Positions 6,590-13,362 of a DNA stretch of 17,788 bases are shown here, in pieces (within the stretch, counting starts at the first letter, position 1; each line of letters starts with the position of its first letter). The stretch is from JAIPEK01 sp041685935 (GTDB lineage Bacteria > Desulfobacterota > Desulfobacteria > Desulfobacterales > Desulfobacteraceae). Made by a program: the position numbers and the translations under genes. The stretch covers positions 1-17,788 of the forward strand of contig JAWLES010000034.1 of the NCBI GenBank assembly GCA_041685935.1, read 5' to 3'. The notes beneath the pieces are model-generated. The model ran no database searches, was not told the origin of the DNA, and worked only from the letters and a program-made list of their open reading frames with translations.

Positions 6590-7171
6590 GTGAATCTCAA
6601 GAACATAATAAAAAAAACCATCCTGGTTCTGGACAATATTGAAGGACACCTTTGCAAGGCCCTTTTGAGTTTCTTTGTCATCCTTCTTTTTGTTCAGGTG
6701 CTTATGCGAACCGTTTTTCAAAGCTCTTTGGCCTGGAGTGAAGAATGCTCCAGGTTCTCCTTTGTCTGGTTTGCGTTCCTGGGGGCATCCTATGCAGCCC
6801 GCCTTGGAGCCCACAACAGAGTTGTCTTCCAGTTCAGGTTTTTCCCACCGGCGGTGGGAATCGGTTTTCAGATCTTTGCAGATGCCATATGGATTGTGTT
6901 CAATTCCATAATGACGGTAAAGAGCATTGAAACCATCCAGGGGATGATACGGTATCCGTTTAATTCCCCTGCAATGGATGTGCCCATGCATTATATCTAC
7001 ATGCTGTTTCCGGTGACATTTACATTGATGAATATCCGCATCATTCAGACCAATATACTGAAATACGTTCTCAAGAGGGAACTGAAGGATGTGGATGATA
7101 TTTCATCTGAAATGGAAGATATAAAGCATGACATGAAAGTTGAACAGGAAAACCAGGGAAGGTCGGCATGA
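6590..7171 (+). CDS. dctQ: TRAP transporter small membrane subunit, DctQ family
   Basis: 193 residues starting with GTG. The upstream GGGAG at seven bases and the position of the first hydrophobic helix support this start. Four hydrophobic segments are visible (about 25-45, 58-75, 88-112, 130-155), the standard DctQ topology. The typical SLAWSEECSRFSFVWFAFLGASYAAR block is present. The C-terminal 25 residues are a charged cytoplasmic tail. DctQ forms the membrane complex with DctM. The stop overlaps the dctM start by four bases (ATGA), so translation is coupled. Confidence 0.92.
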   Translation: MNLKNIIKKTILVLDNIEGHLCKALLSFFVILLFVQVLMRTVFQSSLAWSEECSRFSFVWFAFLGASYAARLGAHNRVVFQFRFFPPAVGIGFQIFADAIWIVFNSIMTVKSIETIQGMIRYPFNSPAMDVPMHYIYMLFPVTFTLMNIRIIQTNILKYVLKRELKDVDDISSEMEDIKHDMKVEQENQGRSA

Positions 7172-8448
7172 TATCATCAGTTTTGTTCGGGGCATTCGGT
7201 CTTCTTCTGGTCATAGGCGCCCCCATAGCTGTGGCACTGGGTATGGCGGCCATGGCGGCATTTATTTCCATCGACAAAGATGTCACAACCATGGTTCAGA
7301 TCGCTTACAATTCCGTAAACTCTTTTCCGGTCATGGCTTTGCCCGCATTTATTCTTTCAGGTGCGCTTATGCAGGGTTCAGGGATTTCCAGAAGGCTTGT
7401 GGAGATTGCGGAAGTACTGGCGGGCCGAATGGCGGGCGGTCTTGCCACCTCAACGGTCCTGGCCTGCCTGTTTTTCGGCGCTATTTCAGGGTCGGGGCCT
7501 GCGACCACGGCTGCGGTGGGAATGCTTATGATACCTGCAATGGTTAAACGCGGGTATGACAGCGGGTATGCTTCTGCTGTCACAGCATCCTCCGGCGGCC
7601 TGGGGATCGTGATTCCGCCGAGCATACCAATGGTAATCTACGGGGTGACTGCAAGCGAATCCATTACAAAGCTTTTCATAGCAGGCGTTTTGCCGGGGAT
7701 TGTCATTGCCTCCGGCATTATCGGGATGAACTATGTCATAAGCAGAAAAAAAGGGTATAAATCCCATGCTGATGACTGGTCGTTCAAAAAGGTATTTTTC
7801 AAAATCAAAGAGGGGTTCTGGGCTTTGATGGCGCCGGTGGTCATTCTCGGCGGGATTTATTCAGGACTTTTCACACCGACTGAGGCTGCAATCGTATCGA
7901 TTTTCTATACCCTTTTCGTCGGCATATTCATCTACCGTGAGCTCAAACTGAAGTCAATATTCAAATCGCTCGATTCAACAACCTGGCTTTCGGGGCGTGT
8001 CCTTATCATTCTGTTCACAGCACAGGCATTCGGAAGGCTGCTTGTTCAATATAAAATTCCCGATGCCATTGCAGCCTGGCTCCTGGCTGTTACAGGCAAC
8101 GTTTTTATTATCTGGGCGATTATTATTATATTTTTGATTATGATCGGCATGTTCATGGAAACCCTGGCAACGATTATGCTGGTCACACCGGTCCTTCTGC
8201 CTGTAATGACAAGTCTCGGGGTGGACCCGATTCATTTCGGCGTGGTTCTGGTTATGTGCTGTGAAATCGGATTTGAAACCCCGCCGTTGGGTGAAAATCT
8301 GTTCATAGCGTCGGGTATCGGCAAGGTAACCATAGAGGAAATATCCGTAAAGGCGCTCCCGTTTTCAGTGGTGGAAATAGCATCGGTGTTCCTGGTTGCC
8401 TATATTCCTTCTTTAACACTTTGGCTGCCCAAGGTATTCGGGTATTAA
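7168..8448 (+). CDS. dctM: TRAP transporter large membrane subunit, DctM family
   Basis: 426 residues, the usual DctM length, with about a dozen hydrophobic segments spread over the whole protein. Family blocks include GSGISRRLVEIAEVLAG, a Gly/Ser-rich FFGAISGSGPATTAAVG loop, GGLGIVIPPSIPMVIYG and LFTPTEAA. It is the sodium-coupled transport channel of the TRAP system and works with DctP and DctQ. It overlaps dctQ by four bases and is followed after 35 bases by the dehydrogenase gene, which indicates one operon. Nothing in it is unusual. Confidence 0.94.
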   Translation: MISSVLFGAFGLLLVIGAPIAVALGMAAMAAFISIDKDVTTMVQIAYNSVNSFPVMALPAFILSGALMQGSGISRRLVEIAEVLAGRMAGGLATSTVLACLFFGAISGSGPATTAAVGMLMIPAMVKRGYDSGYASAVTASSGGLGIVIPPSIPMVIYGVTASESITKLFIAGVLPGIVIASGIIGMNYVISRKKGYKSHADDWSFKKVFFKIKEGFWALMAPVVILGGIYSGLFTPTEAAIVSIFYTLFVGIFIYRELKLKSIFKSLDSTTWLSGRVLIILFTAQAFGRLLVQYKIPDAIAAWLLAVTGNVFIIWAIIIIFLIMIGMFMETLATIMLVTPVLLPVMTSLGVDPIHFGVVLVMCCEIGFETPPLGENLFIASGIGKVTIEEISVKALPFSVVEIASVFLVAYIPSLTLWLPKVFGY

Positions 8449-8483
8449 CTGAATTGATTATGACACATGGAGAAGAAAAATAA

Positions 8484-9797
8484 ATGGAATTTATTAAAAA
8501 AGCTTTAAAAACTGCTGAATCGAATACAGAGTCCACCAGAGAGGTGGTTGACAAAGTGCTCGCTGATATAGAAAACAGGGGAGAGGCCGCCGTCAGAGAG
8601 CTTGCTGAAAAGTTTGACAACTGGAAGGGTGACTTTATCCTCACGGATGAAAAGAAATCCGGGCTTATCGATTCCGTCCCGGAAAAGGTGAAGGACGACA
8701 TCCGCTTTGCCTGTAATCAGGTTTACGGGTTTGCAAGAGCCCAGAGAAACAGTATCAGTGAGTTTGAGGTTGAGACGGTTCCGGGTGTGCGCCTGGGGCA
8801 GAAAATTATACCGATGGATGTGGCCGGATGCTACGTGCCGGGCGGAAGGTTCGCCCATGCATGTTCCGCCCTTATGAGTATCGCCACCGCAAAGGCGGCT
8901 GGAGTGGAGACGGTTATTGCATGTTCACCGCCCCGCGGTGAAAGTATTGATCCTGCAGTGGCGTTTGCCATGGATCTTGCAGGTGCTGATACTATTCTTG
9001 AAATGGGGGGGATTCAGGCAATCGGGGCTATGGCTTTCGGGCTTTTTACGGATAAACCTGCAAATATACTTGTGGGGCCCGGAAATGCTTTCGTTGCTGA
9101 GGCCAAGGCAAAACTGGCGGGTTCGGGAAAATGTGCCATAGATGTGTTTGCAGGTCCGACTGAATCCGCCGTAATCGCGGACAAAACCGCTGATCCCATG
9201 ACTGTGGCGGTTGATCTCGTTTCCCAGGCCGAGCACGGGTATGATTCTCCTGTATGGCTGTTCACGGATTCAAGGGAGCTTGGAGAACAGGTGGAAAGAA
9301 TCATGCCCAAAGTGATAGCGGATATGCCTGACCCTGAAGTGCCCGGCACCTCCTGGCGCGATTACGGGGAGATCATATTATGCGCTGACAGGGAAGAGCT
9401 GTGTTCGGTGAGTGACAAATATGCTGCAGAGCATATACAGGTGATTACTGAAGATCCGGACTGGTGGGTGGATAATCTTAAATCATACGGGTCTCTGTTT
9501 CTGGGAGAGGGAAGCACGGTTCCCCACGGGGATAAATGTTCAGGTACCAATCATATTCTTCCCACCAAAAAAGCAGGGTATTACTCAGGCGGCCTCAATG
9601 TACACAAGTTTTTAAAAATATGCACTTATCAGGAGATCGGAAAGCAGGCGAACAGGGAGCTAAGTGCCAGAGCTTCAAGGCTTTCAAGGGTTGAGGGGAT
9701 GGAAGGGCATGCAAGGGCATGTGACTGGCGGCTTAACAAGTACTTCCCGGATGAAGAGTGGGATTTTAAGGTATATGCCCAGGAAAAATACGTATAG
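8484..9797 (+). CDS. hpsN: Histidinol-dehydrogenase-family enzyme, probable sulfopropanediol 3-dehydrogenase (HpsN-like)
   Basis: 437 residues, full length for the HisD/HpsN family. The zinc ligands fall at Gln248, His251, Asp350 and His409, matching E. coli HisD Gln259, His262, Asp360 and His419. The catalytic pair is Glu316-His317. Segments such as SQAEHGYDSPVWLFTDSREL, WRDYGEIILCADREE and RVEGMEGHARACD resemble, from memory, HpsN proteins of roseobacters and Cupriavidus more than biosynthetic HisD. The lack of any his genes nearby agrees. The family catalyses a four-electron, NAD-dependent oxidation of a primary alcohol to an acid. HpsN turns (R)-2,3-dihydroxypropane-1-sulfonate into (R)-sulfolactate. 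Because HisD acts on an amino alcohol, oxidation of cysteinolate to cysteate is a credible alternative in this neighbourhood. It lies downstream of the TRAP genes in the same operon. Confidence 0.78.
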   Translation: MEFIKKALKTAESNTESTREVVDKVLADIENRGEAAVRELAEKFDNWKGDFILTDEKKSGLIDSVPEKVKDDIRFACNQVYGFARAQRNSISEFEVETVPGVRLGQKIIPMDVAGCYVPGGRFAHACSALMSIATAKAAGVETVIACSPPRGESIDPAVAFAMDLAGADTILEMGGIQAIGAMAFGLFTDKPANILVGPGNAFVAEAKAKLAGSGKCAIDVFAGPTESAVIADKTADPMTVAVDLVSQAEHGYDSPVWLFTDSRELGEQVERIMPKVIADMPDPEVPGTSWRDYGEIILCADREELCSVSDKYAAEHIQVITEDPDWWVDNLKSYGSLFLGEGSTVPHGDKCSGTNHILPTKKAGYYSGGLNVHKFLKICTYQEIGKQANRELSARASRLSRVEGMEGHARACDWRLNKYFPDEEWDFKVYAQEKYV

Positions 9798-9822
9798 CCG
9801 AACCTCTAATCTGGAGCAGCAC

Positions 9823-11040
9823 ATGATGCAAACGGACTCAAATCCAAAAAGAAAGTTCTCCAAAAATTTTACGCTTCAGGAACCCATCAGTGAAAAGGGA
9901 ATAGAAAAAGCACTTGATGTTCTGCGTTCCGGCAAGCTGCATCGGTACAATGTGGAATCCGGCGAAAAATCGGAAACCTCGCTTCTGGAAGAAGAGTTCG
10001 CAGGGTATATGGGAAGCCGATACTGTCTTGCATGTGCGTCATGCGGCAGCGCCATGTATCTTGCCATGAAAAGCGCGGGAATCAGGGCCGGTGAAAAGGT
10101 CCTCTGCAATGCCTACACCCTGGCCCCGGTTCCGGGAGCCATTGAAAATACAGGGGCGCGGATCGAACTGGTGGAAATCGAGGAGGATTATACCATCGAC
10201 CTTGCCGACCTCGAATCCAAGGCAGGGCAGGAAAATGTTCACTGGCTTCTGCTTTCCCATATGAGAGGCCATATCGCGAATATGGATAAGATCATGCAGA
10301 TCTGCCGGGAGAACGGTATATCACTCATCGAAGACTGTGCTCATACCATGGGGGCGGAGTGGGACGGCAGAAAATCAGGCTCCTTTGGCGTTGCAGCATG
10401 TTTCAGCACCCAGACCTATAAGCATATGAATTCAGGAGAGGGCGGTTTGCTGGTGACGGATGATCAGGATCTTATGGCAAAGGCGGTAATTTATTCGGGC
10501 TCGTATATGAATTATGACCGGCATTCATCAATACCTCCTCTCGGGGTTTTTGAGAAGTATAAAAAACGGATTCCCAACTATTCGTGCCGGATGGACAATT
10601 TGAGGGCCGCGATTTTGCGGCCCCAGATTGCCGAACTGGACCGCCAGTGCAGACGGTGGAATGAAAGATATATCTTTCTGGAAAGCGCATTGAATTCCAT
10701 TGACGGTATAATGTGTCCGAAAAGGGATTCCAGGGAGTATTATGTGGGAAGCTCGGTGCAGTTTACGCTTGAAACCTCTGATCATAAGGTTATCCAGACT
10801 TTTCTGGAAAAATGTTCGAACCGCGGTGTTGAGTTGAAATGGTTTGGAAACGCGGAACCTGCCGGGTTTACCAGCTCTTATTCAAGCTGGGAATATATCG
10901 GCGAAATCCCGCATCTTCCGAAAACAGACAGGATTTTATCGAGAATGTGTGATATGAGAATACCATTGACCTTTGATCTTGAAGACTGCAGAAGAATCTC
11001 GGAAATCATCTCTGATGTGGCGAATGAGGTTTTGGTATAA
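9823..11040 (+). CDS. DegT/DnrJ/EryC1/StrS-family PLP aminotransferase
   Basis: 405 residues from the chosen ATG at 9823, which has GGAG seven bases upstream and follows the hpsN stop by 25 bases. A longer reading back to 9664 would overlap hpsN by 134 bases and add sequence without homology, so I reject it. Fold type I features are present: a GSAMYLAMKSAGIRAGEKVL nucleotide-sugar-aminotransferase-like start, LIEDCAHTMGAEWDG with Asp171 (pyridine nitrogen), and FSTQTYKHMNSGEGG with Lys200 as the PLP Schiff-base lysine. DegT enzymes usually aminate keto-sugars with glutamate. In this catabolic operon it more likely transfers an amino group to or from a C3 sulfonate ketone or 3-sulfopyruvate to give or remove cysteate or cysteinolate. 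That assignment is inference. No other sugar-biosynthesis genes are nearby. Confidence 0.85.
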   Translation: MMQTDSNPKRKFSKNFTLQEPISEKGIEKALDVLRSGKLHRYNVESGEKSETSLLEEEFAGYMGSRYCLACASCGSAMYLAMKSAGIRAGEKVLCNAYTLAPVPGAIENTGARIELVEIEEDYTIDLADLESKAGQENVHWLLLSHMRGHIANMDKIMQICRENGISLIEDCAHTMGAEWDGRKSGSFGVAACFSTQTYKHMNSGEGGLLVTDDQDLMAKAVIYSGSYMNYDRHSSIPPLGVFEKYKKRIPNYSCRMDNLRAAILRPQIAELDRQCRRWNERYIFLESALNSIDGIMCPKRDSREYYVGSSVQFTLETSDHKVIQTFLEKCSNRGVELKWFGNAEPAGFTSSYSSWEYIGEIPHLPKTDRILSRMCDMRIPLTFDLEDCRRISEIISDVANEVLV

Positions 11041-11049
11041 GTTTTTGGC

Positions 11050-11080
11050 GTGTGTTTCGCAATCACACTTACTATATAAT
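11050..11080 (+). promoter_or_regulatory. Possible internal promoter before ridA
   Basis: A perfect TATAAT lies at 11075-11080 in an AT-rich stretch, with only a weak -35 candidate (TGTTTC at 11053-11058). An inverted repeat, GTGTG (11050-11054) with CACAC (11064-11068), overlaps the -35 region. It may give extra transcription of ridA and cuyA. The evidence is weak. Confidence 0.3.
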
Positions 11081-11112
11081 GATATATAAATCGTAAAGCA
11101 TGGAGGATTATA

Positions 11113-11493
11113 ATGGGAAAAAACATAATTGATACGGATCAGGCCCCCAAGGCTATAGGGCCGTATTCACAGGCGGTTGTTTCAGGAAACCTGGTTTTTA
11201 CTTCAGGCCAGCTTCCGATTGACCCGGCTGTTGGGAAAATCATTCAGGGCACCATTGAAGACAGGACCCATATGGTTCTGAAAAACCTCAAGGCGATTGC
11301 TGAAAAAGCAGGGGCAAACCTTGATAACGCAGTAAAAACGACTGTATATTTAACGGACATGCAGGATTTTCAGGCTGTGAACCTTGTTTATGCCGAATAT
11401 TTCAAAGAGCCTTACCCTGCACGGAGTGCATTCCAGGTTGCTGCGCTTCCCCTGGGCTCCAACATTGAAATAGAGGCTGTTTTTCAGCTTTAA
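11113..11493 (+). CDS. ridA: RidA-family enamine/imine deaminase
   Basis: 126 residues, the standard RidA (YjgF/YER057c/UK114) length. The family signature GPYSQAVVSGNLVFTSGQLP is at residues 16-35. Arg104 in PARSAFQVAALP and the acidic IEIEAVF end match the active-site Arg and Glu of RidA. The enzyme hydrolyses reactive 2-aminoacrylate and other imines to keto acids and ammonium. It is directly followed, after 37 bases, by a PLP lyase whose reaction releases 2-aminoacrylate, so a detoxifying or product-finishing role in the same pathway is a strong inference. GGAGG precedes the ATG. Nothing is unusual in the protein itself. Confidence 0.93.
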   Translation: MGKNIIDTDQAPKAIGPYSQAVVSGNLVFTSGQLPIDPAVGKIIQGTIEDRTHMVLKNLKAIAEKAGANLDNAVKTTVYLTDMQDFQAVNLVYAEYFKEPYPARSAFQVAALPLGSNIEIEAVFQL

Positions 11494-11530
11494 CTCATAC
11501 TGTTATAATACAAAAATAAAAGGAAAAATC

Positions 11531-12535
11531 ATGAATTTCACCGGATTTCCAAGAAGAAACTACCTTCAGGGACCCACTCCCATTGAACCGATGCCTTCAC
11601 TCTCCAAAGCCCTTGGAGGAAAAGTGGAGCTGTATGTAAAACGGGATGATCTTCTCCCGGGAGCCGCCGGGGGCAACAAAACCAGAAAGCTTGAATTCTG
11701 CCTTGCTGACGGACTTGCAAAGGGTGCGGACACGGTCATCACCTGCGGAGCGGTTCAGTCCAACCACTGCAGGCTTACCCTCTCCTGGGCTGTGAAAGAA
11801 AAAATGGACTGTCATCTTATACTTGAAGAGCGGGTTGAAGGGTCTTACAAACAGGATGCAAGCGGAAACAATTTTCTGTTTGAGTTAATGGGCGTAAAGA
11901 GTGTCGAGGTGGTAAAAGGCGGCACCGACATGATGGCTGCCATGGAGAAAAAGGCTGCGTCACTGGAGGCGGAGGGCAAAAAGCCCTATATCGTTCCGGG
12001 CGGAGCTTCCAATTCCATCGGAGCGCTCGGGTATGCGGCCTGCGGTGAAGAGACCATGAGCCAGCTCAACCGGATGCACCTGAAGATTGATCATCTTATT
12101 GTGCCTTCAGGGTCGGCAGGGACCCATGCAGGCATGATCTGCGGAATGACCGGAACCAGCAGCGGAATCCCGATCAGCGGCATGAACGTCTCAAGAACCA
12201 AAGAGGTGCAGGAAGAGATTGTTTTTAAACTTGCTGAACAAACTGCGGAAAAGCTTTCAATTAAAGGGGGGATTGCGCGTGAGGATGTGGTCTGCTTTGG
12301 TGACTATGTAGGGCCGGGTTATTCAATTCCCACCGATTCAATGGCGGAAGCAGTAAAGCTTTTTGCCCGGACCGAAGCGATTCTTCTGGACCCGGTATAT
12401 TCAGGGAAAGCTGCAGCAGGACTTATCGACCTTGTTCGAAAGGATTATTTCCCTTCCGGAACCAGGGTTCTTTTCCTTCACACCGGGGGCTCTCCTGCTT
12501 TGTACGCCTATATGGACACTTTCCGGAAGAGCTGA
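11531..12535 (+). CDS. cuyA: L-cysteate sulfo-lyase (CuyA-like), D-cysteine desulfhydrase family
   Basis: 334 residues, fold type II PLP enzyme of the ACC deaminase/D-cysteine desulfhydrase family. The PLP lysine is Lys50 in GGNKTRKLEF. Ser77-Asn78-His79 lie in QSNHCRLT, and the phosphate-binding loop is SGSAGTH at 193-199. The Cys after NH in QSNHCRLT, the LEERVEGSY segment and SGNNFLFELMGV resemble CuyA as I remember it, whereas E. coli DcyD has QSNHVRQT and a different insert. CuyA splits L-cysteate into pyruvate, sulfite and ammonium. Alternatives are D-cysteine desulfhydrase (giving sulfide) or D-cysteate lyase. The neighbouring HpsN-like dehydrogenase, TRAP importer and RidA favour the sulfonate assignment. 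A strong terminator follows at 12562. Confidence 0.8.
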   Translation: MNFTGFPRRNYLQGPTPIEPMPSLSKALGGKVELYVKRDDLLPGAAGGNKTRKLEFCLADGLAKGADTVITCGAVQSNHCRLTLSWAVKEKMDCHLILEERVEGSYKQDASGNNFLFELMGVKSVEVVKGGTDMMAAMEKKAASLEAEGKKPYIVPGGASNSIGALGYAACGEETMSQLNRMHLKIDHLIVPSGSAGTHAGMICGMTGTSSGIPISGMNVSRTKEVQEEIVFKLAEQTAEKLSIKGGIAREDVVCFGDYVGPGYSIPTDSMAEAVKLFARTEAILLDPVYSGKAAAGLIDLVRKDYFPSGTRVLFLHTGGSPALYAYMDTFRKS

Positions 12536-12561
12536 AAGCTTAAAAGGTATGCATGAATCGT

Positions 12562-12598
12562 AAAACAGGGAGGGTCGGCTCGAAACTCCCTGTTTTTT
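12562..12598 (+). terminator. Rho-independent terminator after cuyA
   Basis: AAAACAGGGAG (12562-12572) pairs perfectly over 11 bases with CTCCCTGTTTT (12586-12596), with a 13-base loop, and the run of Ts reaches 12598. It is the clearest intrinsic terminator in the window and probably marks the main end of the operon beginning at dctP. Confidence 0.93.
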
Positions 12599-12622
12599 AA
12601 CCGTATCAGCAAGGAAGAATGC

Positions 12623-13318
12623 ATGGAACAGGAAAAGGTCGCGGGGATAATCGGCGGTATGGGGCCGGAAGCGACAGTGGATTTTATGCAGCGCATTATC
12701 CGTTTGACCCCTGCCTCTGATGATTGTGACCATATTCGGTGTCTTGTGGACAACAATCCGAAAATCCCCTCAAGGATAAAAGCGATAATAGAGGGGAATG
12801 GAGAAAGCCCGGCACCCTGTATGGCTGAAATGGCAAAGCGGCTTGAAAAATGGGGTGCGGATTTTCTGGTTATCCCCTGCAATACCGCTCATTATTATTA
12901 CGAACCGGTTCAAAAGGCGGTTTCAATACCGGTGGTCAACTTGATTGACCTTGTATGCGCCCATATAAAAAGAAATTATCCTGATGAAAGTCAAATCGGC
13001 ATCCTTGCCTCGCCATCAGTTAAGATCACGGGCCTGTATACCAAGAGGCTCGCTGAAACCGGCGCTGTGGATATATGGCCGGACAGGGCTTTCCAGGAAA
13101 AGCTTCTGAATACCATAAGGGAAATCAAAAAGGGAAATTCAGGAGAAAAGATTCGCTCTGAATACCGGGAAGTGTGTTTAAACCTTGTGGATAAAGGGGC
13201 CGGGGTCACAATTGTGGCCTGCACTGAACTCGGGGTCCTTCATCCGGACGTGCCTGTGGAAACGGTTGATGCGGCAGAGGTCCTGGCCCTGGAAACCGTA
13301 AGGATGGCAAAAAGCTGA
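12623..13318 (+). CDS. Aspartate/glutamate racemase-family protein (amino acid racemase)
   Basis: 231 residues, typical of the aspartate racemase (YgeA/RacD-like) group. It begins with the GIIGGMGPEATVDFM motif. The two catalytic cysteines are Cys86 in IPCNTAH and Cys200 in VACTELG, each followed by the usual Asn or Thr, so it should be an active PLP-independent two-base racemase. Substrates in the family are acidic amino acids. Cysteate is a close structural analogue of aspartate, so D/L-cysteate interconversion beside cuyA is an attractive inference. A terminator separates it from cuyA by 24 bases, so it needs readthrough or its own promoter, and I see no convincing promoter in that short gap. 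AAGGA lies upstream of the ATG. Confidence 0.9.
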   Translation: MEQEKVAGIIGGMGPEATVDFMQRIIRLTPASDDCDHIRCLVDNNPKIPSRIKAIIEGNGESPAPCMAEMAKRLEKWGADFLVIPCNTAHYYYEPVQKAVSIPVVNLIDLVCAHIKRNYPDESQIGILASPSVKITGLYTKRLAETGAVDIWPDRAFQEKLLNTIREIKKGNSGEKIRSEYREVCLNLVDKGAGVTIVACTELGVLHPDVPVETVDAAEVLALETVRMAKS

Positions 13319-13331
13319 ATGTCAAGGTGTC

Positions 13332-13354
13332 TTCCGGCGTTAACGAAACCGGAA
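13332..13354. terminator. Inverted repeat between convergent genes
   Basis: TTCCGG (13332-13337) and CCGGAA (13349-13354) lie in the 44-base gap between the convergent racemase and kinase genes. They could serve as a weak bidirectional terminator. There are no T-runs on either side. Confidence 0.3.
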
Positions 13355-13362
13355 CCTGATAT

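Noticed and set aside
8484..9797. Histidine biosynthesis hisD
   Set aside because: No other his genes are nearby, it sits in a transport operon, and the segments around the zinc site resemble HpsN more than HisD. It is not fully excluded without a tree.
9664..9822. N-terminal extension of the aminotransferase frame overlapping hpsN
   Set aside because: It would overlap hpsN by 134 bases. The ATG at 9823 has a good ribosome site and begins where family similarity begins.
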